Source: Diplonema japonicum (lineage: Eukaryota; Euglenozoa; Diplonemea; Diplonemida; Diplonemidae). Taken from it: a stretch of 64,000 nucleotides of DNA. Each line of letters opens with the position of its first letter. Position 1 is the stretch's first letter. The DNA lies in the NCBI GenBank assembly GCA_964019335.1, contig OZ025654.1:186001-250000 (forward strand), read 5' to 3'. The notes under the pieces are model-generated. The model had not been told where the DNA came from. It worked only from the letters and a program-made list of their open reading frames with translations, and ran no database searches. The translations under genes and the position numbers were made by a program. This document shows, in pieces, positions 55,411-64,000 of this stretch.

Positions 55411-56730
55411 GAGCTCGTCCGGACGAAAATGTCAACACTTTTTTGGGCACCTCCGAAAACTTCTTGTTTTGATTATTTGAGCACAAAAAGGGCAGCATGC
55501 AACCATAGGAAGATGACATATATGGTGTACATGACGCCGTTCTTTCAATTGCGATGCTTGTTTTGCCATGAGGGTGGCAGGCTTTGCAACCGGCTGCCCC
55601 CGGGAAGCGAAAAATAGAGGTCAGAAAAACGGCGAAAAATGTTTAAAATGTAATTTTATTGCTTAAAATGCAGCATCTAGGGTGCATAAAACTGGTGATC
55701 AAGCGTACTTGTGAGGTCGGGTTACTGTTAAAAGTACTTAGCGAAAAATATATGGCGCCGCATAGCCCCCGAAAATCCGGTTTTTTACACCCTATTTTTT
55801 GACTTTTTCAAGGGGTTCCTAAGGGATTTTGGCCTTTTTCAGAAAAACCAATTCTTAACAATTGCCTGCTCGTGCAGAGCTTCGACATTGGTATCTTTGG
55901 GGCCAAACTTTCATTCTCTACCCATCTGCTGAGGCTTTTCCTTTTCTTTTGCACTCATAATGCTTTAAAAGTGAAAATTTTGCTTTTTTAAGGGGTTTTA
56001 AAGGGATTTTAGCCTTAAATAGGCCAAAATGGCACTTCAAGGGTAAGTTCTCCCCACCCCATTTTAATAGTGATTTAGAGTCCAGCCCACCCAAAGGTTT
56101 CACAGATTTTCAATCTGCGTCCATTCCTCCTGTCGCTTTTCACGGAAAAACGAAAATAAACTCGATGATTTAAAGGAAGCCGGTGGGGGCACCCTGCACA
56201 AGCACCATTTACTTGATTACAGGGGGCGCACCTCGGCCTAGCTGTAGCTTCTTCTGCGTTCCGCGTCGTGTCCTTAATGCGTGCGGTGTGCAGCTCAACC
56301 CCAGCCGGGGCGCCCCGGGTAACCAAGATTCTGAGCCCGTGTAGTTTGCTGCCTGTTCGCCACCCAGAGCATCTGCTTCTTCCACTTGGGCGCTACCGGT
56401 GATGACCGACGGGGAGGTCAACAGCGAGCAACACATCTGATGTACTTCTTTATATTTTCATGTTATCCCCACCACCAATAAAAATGGGGTCTGGGTTATT
56501 TGTAACTTCCAAATTGAATCATTTGCCAAAAACCATTCTAAAAAACATGTTTTTGCACATGCGTTTTAAAAACAAAACAAACGACGAGCATTTGACCTAT
56601 ATGGTGTTCAAGCTTAGACTGCATTTCTGCACACAAAGTGGTGTCGGACTACTTTTTTACTTAGAAATTTAACGGGGGTTTTACGCCGCATAGGAGGGTC
56701 ATTTGTTGACATTTCTTTCCGGACGAGCTC
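55411..56730. mobile_element. GAGCTCGTCCGGA element, long copy
   Basis: 1.32 kb with terminal inverted repeats GAGCTCGTCCGGACGAAAAT and TTCTTTCCGGACGAGCTC, extended by TGTCAACA/TGTTGACA. Internal AAAGGGCAGCATGCAACCAT, GAAAAACCAATTCTTAACA and TTTAACGGGGGYTTT segments are shared with the short copy at 57214. It carries a LINE fragment at 56165-56440. No intact transposase. Confidence 0.7.
56165..56440 (-). mobile_element. GC-rich LINE-like 3' fragment nested in the TIR element
   Basis: A GC-rich island in AT-rich DNA, ending on the minus strand with GGCTTCCTTTAAATCATC, close to the LINE 3' end CTTCCTTTAACTCAT. The minus-strand frame reads GSESWLPGAPRLGLSCTPHA to a stop. It is absent from the short TIR copy. 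Confidence 0.4.
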
Positions 56731-57213
56731 ATATATATTGTTTTTCTTGTTCATGCAATACAAAAAAAAACCCCCTCGAAGATGAAATAAAGGAGGTTCC
56801 TTGTTTTGGAACATTCCCTTGTCTACCCTTTTTCCACCTAAAAAAAAAATTCCAAATATGGATACAGAAAAAGGATGGATAAAACGGCTACAACTCTGTT
56901 TTCCCCCGTTGTAGCTCATAACGCTATGGCTTTGGGGGGGGAAAGGAAAGAAAAAGGAGAAGAAGTGCACCAGTGACCAGTGGATGATATCACCCGGGGT
57001 TCCCAGTCCACCGCTGGGCAAAATAAGAAAGAAGTGTTTATAGCCTCCCCCCTCTTTTTTCCACTTTTTGGAGAGAGTCTTCTATATGTTCCCAGTGTTT
57101 TGTATTGTGATAGCTAAGCATCTGTGCCAAAACAAATAAGGGACATTTTTTTTCTTTTTCTTTTTCGGTTCGCTAAAAGATTTTGAATTCGCCAACAGCA
57201 TAGAAAGTAATAT

Positions 57214-57514
57214 GAGCTCGTCCGGACTAAAATGCCAACACTTTCTATTTGGCAGTTCGAAAATCTTTTGTTTTGATTTTTGAGCAAAAAAAGGGCAGCA
57301 TGCAACCATAGGAAGATGACATATATGGTGTACCTGTTGCCGTTGATGCTTTCGTTTCAAGGGGTTCCGCAGAAAAACCAATTCTTAACACTTCGACATA
57401 GGTATCTTTGGAGCCAAACTTGCATCTCCACCTATCTGCTACATATAGTAGTTTAACGGGGGCTTTTTGTTACCTAGGAGGGTCATTTGTTGACATTCTT
57501 TTCCGGACGAGCTC
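57214..57514. mobile_element. GAGCTCGTCCGGA element, internally deleted copy
   Basis: 301 bp, same terminal repeats as 55411-56730. It keeps about 120 bp of the left end and the right end but lacks the middle. A typical non-autonomous deletion derivative. Confidence 0.7.
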
Positions 57515-58941
57515 TATGATATGGTAAAAAAACTTGTCGTTACTTGGTTTTTGCGCTCCACTGCCCTCCCCTCCGATACAGCGGTGAACCCTGTGCAAGG
57601 CTCAGCAGGGGCACGTGTTTTGCTTCAAGATGTTGAGTATCTGACCACAACTGTAGTGGTTGATAAGAATATAAAAAAAATGAAACTATTATCGATTTTT
57701 CCTTTATTTCGTCCCACCTAGACAACATGGTTATCTAACTTTCTTTTTATCTTTTCTTCTTTTCTTTCTTTTTTGACAATTCGAGGAAAAAAGGAAGAAC
57801 AAAAAAAAAAAAAAAGCTTTTCTTTTTAAAAAAAAGATCTATTCCTTTTGCTTCCACGATAGTTTCTTCTTGACCTTTCAAAAAAAAAATGTTGCTGTGC
57901 AGTATGACATGCGCACCCTGCCTGTGGTCCCGTAGAAGATAAAAGTGGAGAGAAAGAAAGAAAGCATAGCTTTGAAAGGAGAGGGCCAAGAGGATCTTGT
58001 GAGAGGCATGCTTCACTGGCTACTTGCCAGACCACCTCTTTGTTCGATGTAATGCAATGGACTCTCTGTTATCGCGAGAGCTTCCCTTTCGCTTGTGTCT
58101 CCTCTCAATCCACAATTTACCAGGAACCACCACAGGAGGTTGGAAACATGGTCCTTCAAAAAAAAAAGGGGGGTTGAAAAATTAAACGTTGCCCATACGG
58201 GTCTTCTGGGTTCAAAAAATAGTCGAGGAAGGGTTAGTAGAGAAAAGGAATGGGAGACAGCAAACTTGTAAGAGGTAAACGAGGCCAGTGTCATGTCTCA
58301 AATGTGGTAGCTCGTGCGGTTTGCTGCCTGTTCGTCACTCACATCTCCATGTTTCCACCTTTGGAAAAAAAAGAAGAAGATCACGTCTCGAATTACCCCA
58401 TTTTTGAATCTAGCAAAATCTGAGTGGTGAAAAGTCTTTGAATAAATCTCCTTTAAAGAAAAAGCCTTTCAACCTTCTGCCGAAAACCATGATACACAGT
58501 TAGAAAAATCTTTTGACCTTAGAATGTGAGACGGATATAAAAAAAAAGAGAGACATTTTTAAAAGGTCACATTGATGCAAACGGCTGCGGGGGGGGGGGG
58601 GGGGGGAATTAGAAGTGGGGATGTTGATAACAGAAATTCACTGTGATCCTCATTCATTCACTCGGGCGGATATATATAAAAACGGGCACAGAAAAACTCA
58701 GCAGCAATGATGCTAATACAAAGGACACCAGTAATTATTGCGTTACTAACCTCGTGGCACTTTCTGTTCGGCTTAATACATCGCACACTTGAGAAAGAAA
58801 AAAAAAAGAAAGCTGCCGACGGCTTTTGGTAACGCGCGATGGAGCCTGTGCGAAGTCAAAAAATAAAACAAAATAAAATAAAACATACCACACTTAGTCA
58901 TTATGGCTTTAAAAAAAAAAAAACAACTTTCTTTTACAGTG

Positions 58942-60678
58942 TTAAAGCAAAACGTTTTTATCAAGAAGCGGGATACTCCTGTCAAAAACGGGGTTATTTA
59001 CTGAAGACCGCTGAGAGGCAAGAAGGGAGTTCAGGTTACCCGGACCAGAGTGGGGGGAATCGAGGCTCGTGTTGTGATCATCGAAGTCCTGCATCTCTGA
59101 CTCAACGGCAAGATTGTTATAAGCAAACCGAACACCAGCGCGACGGCCCATTGCTACATCGAATCCGTAGGTGATGAGCTCCCAGCTGCTTTTGCTCATG
59201 AGAATGATGGCTGACACGAAGAGAAGGTATCCAGAGAATGTGAAGTAAGGACTGGTGGGGGGCAACGTACGTGTGATTCCAATAGACATAAGAAAAACCG
59301 AAACCGTCATCATGCCTGCTAGGGAGATACCCAAGATGTTGTCAAATGGGGCTGCGAACGGGCGCAGCAAGATGTATCCAGTGCTGTACAGGCACATCAT
59401 CAGCGTGATCATGAAGTTCCTCCCGTTGCACGATGAAGGCGTCGACGGTCTCCACGTGGACAGTACCGACAGAAACAGCACCACAAGCACCTCAACGATG
59501 ATGAACCACGTATGGCCTTCTTTGTACAGCTCGAAGATCAAACCATACTGCTCCGCAAAGCTGCCCCTCTTGGACACCCACACCACCTCTCCAAACACAA
59601 ACCGGTACAACGCCGCACGCCACCCACTATACGGCGTAGCGTCACTCAATGCCCCCTTGTGCAGCATCGGGTCCTTCACCGCCACAGCTTCTTCAGGTAT
59701 CCTGCGTATTATCTTCACCCACAGCACGACAGGGGACGCGAAGCACAGCAGCATCAGACCCCACCCCAAGATGGTCGACCCCGCAGAGTCAGGGAAGAAG
59801 GACAGTCTTGCAGCTACAAGACTTGTACCCTGCAACAAACAGAAGTACGGGATAAACAGCAAACCTGGCGACTTTGCCATCCCCATGGCAGTCTGCCAGT
59901 CGGTTTTCATGTACATTTTGATGCCGCACGACACGGCAAGCATCAGCATCATGCAGCACACTGTGATCACGACATTCATGATCCCTGCACCGACCATGTA
60001 CTTGCGCCTCCCGTTCCCGATGGGTATCCTGCTGGGGTGGAACTCCCAGTCGAGGTTCTCTTCCTCTGCGATATCGACGTCCTCCATGTTACACCCGAAG
60101 CTCCTGAACAACGCCATCTTTCCTGCATTCCCAACGCCTGTCCCTCCTACAAGTAAGCTGCTGGCTACAGCCGCACTTCCAGCTGCCTTGGAAGCTTGTT
60201 TTGCTTTCTTGGCGCCTTCTGTTTCTGCAACAGCAGAAGGAAGTTCATAGGCATTTGTTGGCTCCGGTGCCACTGAAGGCTCCGAAGTAGCAGGTGCTAG
60301 AGATGCCGCGGGCAGTGCTGTGGGTACTACTGTCATTGTATCCGGTATGTCTGTGGCTGGAGCACTGGTCGGCTGTGCTGTCGGTACAGAAGTGGTTCCG
60401 GGTACCCGTGTGGGTGGTGAATTAGTTGTAGGGGCACTAGTGGCAGGAGCACCACTGGAAGGAACGCCAGTTGCAGGAGCGCTGGTTGGCTGTGCTGTCG
60501 GTATAGAAGTAGTTCCGGGTACCAGTGTTTCAGGGGCCGTTGTCTCTGGCGCGGGCGTACTAGGAGCGTTGGTTGCGGGCGATGGGGTGGCAGGGGCTGG
60601 TGTTGCTGGTGCTGTGGTTGCAGGTGCGTCTGTCGGTGCCCTGTAGTGTGGTGCATGAATAACTCGCGACATACCAAT
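58942..60678 (-). CDS. Stalked 7TM surface protein, stalk and membrane part
   Basis: The frame opens after a stop at 60679-60681 and runs to 58942. It starts in an AP/PT-rich stalk (APTDAPATTAPATPAPATPS), then has KQASKAAGSAAVASSLL, a Cys motif (FGCNMEDVDIAEEENL), FHPSRI and about seven hydrophobic helices. YFCLLQGTSLVAARLSFFP, GEVVWVSKRG and LLRPFAAPFDN correspond to YQGTT, GKGEW and RPYARLRD of the other members. It is the most divergent of the four. The first ATG (60672) has no signal peptide. The natural N-terminus is almost certainly the ORF starting at 61744, joined by a one-base shift near 60600-60678. Confidence 0.75.
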   Translation of the reverse strand: MGMSRVIHAPHYRAPTDAPATTAPATPAPATPSPATNAPSTPAPETTAPETLVPGTTSIPTAQPTSAPATGVPSSGAPATSAPTTNSPPTRVPGTTSVPTAQPTSAPATDIPDTMTVVPTALPAASLAPATSEPSVAPEPTNAYELPSAVAETEGAKKAKQASKAAGSAAVASSLLVGGTGVGNAGKMALFRSFGCNMEDVDIAEEENLDWEFHPSRIPIGNGRRKYMVGAGIMNVVITVCCMMLMLAVSCGIKMYMKTDWQTAMGMAKSPGLLFIPYFCLLQGTSLVAARLSFFPDSAGSTILGWGLMLLCFASPVVLWVKIIRRIPEEAVAVKDPMLHKGALSDATPYSGWRAALYRFVFGEVVWVSKRGSFAEQYGLIFELYKEGHTWFIIVEVLVVLFLSVLSTWRPSTPSSCNGRNFMITLMMCLYSTGYILLRPFAAPFDNILGISLAGMMTVSVFLMSIGITRTLPPTSPYFTFSGYLLFVSAIILMSKSSWELITYGFDVAMGRRAGVRFAYNNLAVESEMQDFDDHNTSLDSPHSGPGNLNSLLASQRSSVNNPVFDRSIPLLDKNVLL

Positions 60679-61744
60679 TCAGCGACAGATCGCCAGTCGT
60701 GCAGGCAGAGTTTGCACACATCTTGTTTGTGTACCACCCTGTAGTAATGTCGATACCATTACAAGACGTATCCCCGGGGCAGTCGAAGGAACACGATGTT
60801 GCCGACCCGCAAGCAACAAACGAGTCGATGCAACCTGAGTCGCCGTGGCACAAGAAACTGCATGACTGGCCGCAGTCGACCGTGGAGCCGACACACGAAT
60901 CAGAACCCGTGCATTTCATCGTAAGCGAGCCGCCTTGACCTCTGTCGTGCTTTACGGTGATTGCCCGGCAAGCGTCACTTTTGCATTCCACTTCACAGCC
61001 CATGAGAGTGGGGCACTGCACAGTGGCCAATTCGCATGAATCATCTTCTTCACAGGTCACCTTGCAGACAGCCAACTCGGGGCACGTGATAAGCGCGTTT
61101 TTGCATGATTCTTCATTTTTACATTTTAAGGTAAGGGCTCCGGAGCTATTCGGAGGCTGCAGGATCTTTGCGTTTTTGCAATTGCCCTCTTTGTTGCCCG
61201 ACTGCTTAAAGCATTCCACGTCACAGCTATCCGTCGCAGGGCATAAGATGCTTGCGTTCTTGCAGCCGTAGCTTCCAGAACAGTCCACACCCAAGTAGCC
61301 CCCTGTAGAGCTTAATGTAGCGAGTTCACAAGAGTTGCTAGAACTGCACGTAACCATGCAGGGGTTATGGGAACCGCACTCGAAGCTCATGCTGTTGCAG
61401 GCACCGGAAGCAGTGCATTCGATTGTTATGGTGCCCTCGCCACTTACCACTAGGGACGAACAAGAAGTGGAATCCGAGCAGAAAATGTCGCAATTTGCGC
61501 CTGCAGGGCAGTTGATATGTGCACCGGCACACGAGTTGTCCTCGCAGTTTATTGTGTTCGTATTGCCGACCGCGCCATAGATGTTGCACTGAACACACTG
61601 CGAACTCCGACAAGTCAAGGTTCCGCCTGTCGAAGGGAAATAAAGTTGCGGGCAACCTGCTGGTGTGACTGACAAAAAACTGGGACCGGGAACCACCGCT
61701 GCTCCCCACGCTATGTTCATCAACAAGACGAAGAACGCGATCAT
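60560..61744 (-). CDS. Cys-rich repeat ectodomain of the 58942 gene (frameshifted)
   Basis: From ATG at 61744 (MIAFFVLLMNIAWGAAVVPG, signal peptide), the frame encodes about ten imperfect Cys-rich units such as SCKNALITCPELAVCKVTC and SCELATVQCPTLMGCEVEC, with CxxxxSC..A.I.CP spacing. The regular ladder suggests a right-handed beta-helix held by disulfides. After GDLSLNWYV the frame enters stalk DNA in the wrong register and stops at 60560. A skip of one base (+1) here would continue into the AP-rich stalk. It may be a sequencing error, a pseudogene or a programmed shift. The open extension to 61906 begins TTG and holds the CATCACCACAG acceptor-like site at 61765. Confidence 0.75.
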   Translation of the reverse strand: MIAFFVLLMNIAWGAAVVPGPSFLSVTPAGCPQLYFPSTGGTLTCRSSQCVQCNIYGAVGNTNTINCEDNSCAGAHINCPAGANCDIFCSDSTSCSSLVVSGEGTITIECTASGACNSMSFECGSHNPCMVTCSSSNSCELATLSSTGGYLGVDCSGSYGCKNASILCPATDSCDVECFKQSGNKEGNCKNAKILQPPNSSGALTLKCKNEESCKNALITCPELAVCKVTCEEDDSCELATVQCPTLMGCEVECKSDACRAITVKHDRGQGGSLTMKCTGSDSCVGSTVDCGQSCSFLCHGDSGCIDSFVACGSATSCSFDCPGDTSCNGIDITTGWYTNKMCANSACTTGDLSLNWYVASYSCTTLQGTDRRTCNHSTSNTSPCHPIARNQRS

Positions 61745-61767
61745 AGTCCAAGCATTGGCGAAGCCTG

Positions 61768-63464
61768 TGGTGATGTTAGGCGCGGCACCTTCTAAGAAGA
61801 AAAAACTCTGAATAGCTGCTGTTTCTTTTACAACTACATCTTTCTGCTTCACAACAGGTTTTGAGTAAGCTTTTGTTTCGCCTTTATAAGCCCGCTGCTT
61901 TGCCAAAAAAAAAGCCCCTCACCGGACCCCCTCCCCGGACTTGTGTGTCACAAGACTGTAGGAACGAAAAAGAAACAATCGCTTATTCAGAGACATTTAG
62001 GAAAAAGAGAGAGAGGAGGGGGGAAGTGAGAACGGCAGCACTCCGCCGAATCTATCTGATCAAGAGGGACACGTGTTGTGCCTTCCTAACGGTTACGGTT
62101 ACTAACCTTAATCACGACAACAATGAGCTCCTATGGGATTGACCACCTTACGTGATTTCCCTTCCTCTTGTACCTTTCTTAAATTCTTTCTTTTCTTCTT
62201 TTCTCCTTCAGCCTTGATATCCTCGCAGGGTGCGTGCTGAGGGTTTCAGTGAAACGCTATTCTCTCTTGTCATGAAAAAAAAAAAAGAAATGACGAATCT
62301 ACTTTTCACTTTGCTTTTATAATAATTAGTCGTTCTTTCTCTCTTGTTTCTGGCCGTCGCATGATGGACGCAAGCGTATTGATCCAGAAACATAATATGA
62401 ACAAAGAGAGGAACTGGCCGTTGTTTGCACGTTGACAACGTCCCCCTTTTTGTTTAGACAAGTCAAGGACTCGTTCTTGCATAAAAAGGAGAGGGAAAAA
62501 TAGAACGGCCGTGTTGCTGCCACTCCCTTTTTCTTTCTTTCTTTCTTTCTTTCTTCCTGCACTCATGCCATGCATAACGAAGGGAGACTCCCAGCAAGTC
62601 CCTAACAAAAGCAAAGTACTACTAGTCAACTGAGGTGTGGATACTAATTGGGGCTTGTGTGAAGGTGCAAAAAAAAGGGGGGGGGGATTACATTAGTTTT
62701 ACTTCAACCCTTTTTGGAATGGGGGGAAAGCGGGGAACCAGAGAAAAAATAGTAATAGAGTAACTCAAAGAATAGGAGAGCGATGGAGTGAGAGAGAATA
62801 TGTCATATGAGGAGTTGTTTTTCTTTTTCTCTTTTTTTAATTAACTTCCCTTCCTATTTTTCCGATCATGTTTCCTTCCTTGAGCCAGGTACCTAGGCTT
62901 AACACTTCGCTCCAAAAATTTCGTTTTTCTCACAAAAGAATAAGGGATGTTTTTGTAAACTGAAACAAATGAGGATATTGGGACACCAGAGGCCTTTCTT
63001 CCTTCGGTGGTGCTGCCGTTCCATGAAATAGGTCTAGCAACTGGCAGACTAAAAAGAAAAGACAAAAATGAAGAAATGCTAGTCCCAGATACTATTAGTT
63101 AGTTAAAGAGAAACAAAAAGGCGATGTTTAAGGGCAAATCCCACTTGAGGACCACCCTTAGGGGGTGGGGGTCTATCTCTTGATGCTTCCTTTTTGGAGC
63201 CTCGCTTTCGTTCCGATGGCTTTCTCGGAGAAAGCTCACATAAAATATAAAAAAGAAAATAGTAAAAATAAAACAAACAAAAACGCGCTTCATGTTCCAA
63301 AATGTTTCACATTTATTGGTATTCATTACTGCTTTCTGAAGTGCAATCTTTTCTCCCCCCCCCCCTGGTAAATAGATTTAGCTTACACCTATGGGTGGTT
63401 GGGCGAAGAAGAAAAAAAGGTTGTTTGCTGTTATTTTGCGCAGAATAGTGTTAACGAAGTGCCA
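61768..63464. other. Gene-free spacer
   Basis: No supported gene. Contains the dispersed repeat at 62421, a TTTC microsatellite near 62530-62556 and low-complexity A/T runs. Confidence 0.6.
62421..62489. repeat. Dispersed repeat (copy of 5117-5187)
   Basis: CCCCTTTTTGTTTAGACAAG then TCAAGGACTCGTTCTTGCAT, nearly identical to 5143-5187. Confidence 0.5.
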
Positions 63465-63594
63465 GGCTATGCTGGCAAGGAAACGCGTTTCCAAGCATTC
63501 TTTTGAAAATAACTCTGAAAAGGAAACGCGTTTCCTTAAGTATCTGAAAAATAAGGAAACGGAAACGTTTCCCCGTTTCTTGCCAACATAGCCC
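63465..63594. repeat. GGCTATG-family foldback element, copy 4
   Basis: 130 bp from GGCTATGCTGGCAAGGAAAC to GTTTCTTGCCAACATAGCCC, the best-preserved terminal inverted repeats (about 20 bp) of the family. Confidence 0.75.
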
Positions 63595-63865
63595 TAGACA
63601 TAGTGGTGAAGCTCGCATTCTCGCACAAAAAGAATCTGAGCCGAAATTCTCACAAAACGACTCGCATTCTCGCACACTCTCGCACCTCGTGTCATTCTCG
63701 CACATGCTGGTGTGCACTTCAGATGTGCATGTGTCAAAAATAACCCCCCCCCTCGAAGATTTTGACACTCAGGCACACCTGTTGAAATCCTCAGCCAAAA
63801 AAGATTCTCGCGTCATTCTCGCATTCGAGAATTTGGTGCGAGTCGTTTCACCACTATGCCTAGGG
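63593..63865. repeat. CCTAGRCATAGTGG inverted-repeat element
   Basis: Ends CCTAGACATAGTGGTGAAG and TTCACCACTATGCCTAGG are inverted repeats matching at 17 of 18. The inside carries several CATTCTCGCAC units on the left and the converging GCATTCGAGAATTTGGTGCG on the right. No ORF. It sits exactly between two GGCTATG elements. Confidence 0.65.
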
Positions 63866-63982
63866 CTATGCTGGCATGGAAACGCGTTTCTATGCATTTC
63901 TGAAAAAAAGGGAAACGGAAACGGATACGGAAACGGAAACGTTTCCCTATTTTGGGGCCGTTTCCTTGGGCAGAAACATAGC
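63863..63982. repeat. GGCTATG-family foldback element, copy 5
   Basis: From GGGCTATGCTGGCATGGAAA, with GGAAACGGAAACGGATACGG inside and GGGGCCGTTTCCTTGGGCAG at the right; the final repeat is reduced to AACATAGC. Confidence 0.6.
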
Positions 63983-64000
63983 ATGGTTACCTAAATGTGG

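Larger units (their letters stand above)
52120..58941. other. Gene-free block of transposon debris
   Basis: Apart from the repeats and relics listed separately, I find no gene in this 6.8-kb stretch. Low-complexity T/C and A runs are frequent, and 18 G occur at 58589-58606. At 58311-58365 a short segment (GTTTGCTGCCTGTTCG) matches 56341-56395. Confidence 0.6.

Noticed and set aside
63600-63840. CRISPR-like regular repeats (CATTCTCGCAC)
   Set aside because: Irregular spacing, no unique spacers of constant length, eukaryotic context; better explained as the interior of an inverted-repeat element.

Overview
The window looks like a chromosomal piece of a free-living eukaryotic microbe, a protist with compact, almost intronless genes. 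Every gene I can support lies on the minus strand; the only coding-like relic on the plus strand is a broken transposase. Most start codons sit 5-60 nt after a pyrimidine-rich tract ending in CAG. Single-strand gene order, leader-acceptor-like sites, kinetoplastid-style receptor cyclases and GC-rich genes in homopolymer-rich AT spacers together fit Euglenozoa best (a diplonemid or free-living kinetoplastid). That placement is inference. At least one gene has an ordinary GT-AG intron.

Layout, left to right. 1-1862: a receptor adenylate cyclase with a Kelch ectodomain, cut by the window edge. 1.9-5.9 kb: repeats. 5.9-10.8 kb: a giant Pro/Thr-stalk 7TM protein. 10.9-11.2 kb: a gene relic. 11.6-17.8 kb: a full-length LINE with two intact ORFs, abutting the 3' end of a cyclic-nucleotide phosphodiesterase. 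18,353-18,552: an assembly gap, then an orphan ORF. 19.7-21.7 kb: a coiled-coil protein and a small basic protein. 22.4-31.1 kb: two more stalked 7TM proteins around an alpha-galactosidase. 31.1-34.6 kb: repeats only. 34.6-44.3 kb: a receptor with a degenerate cyclase domain, an LRRC51-like protein, an acyl-CoA synthetase, a CHASE receptor with a second degenerate cyclase domain, and a single-pass mucin-like protein. 44.6-45.8 kb: a second, apparently identical alpha-galactosidase. 46.2-48.3 kb: a repeat block. 48.3-52.0 kb: a SET protein, a CS/NudC-domain protein with introns, and a protein kinase. 52.1-58.9 kb: layered transposon debris. 58.9-61.7 kb: a fourth 7TM-family gene with a Cys-rich ectodomain and a frameshift. 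61.8-64 kb: repeats.

The main biological theme is cell-surface sensing. Four genes share one membrane module (seven predicted helices with common loop motifs) fused through Pro/Thr/Ala-rich stalks to ectodomains of three different types. They are interleaved with three receptors carrying cyclase or cyclase-like domains and with a phosphodiesterase. The stalked 7TM mosaic family, with a gene-conversion-like tract between two members, is the best candidate for an undescribed system here. The spacers hold several apparently new families of short inverted-repeat elements. Functions are inferred from recognisable motifs; no database search was possible.
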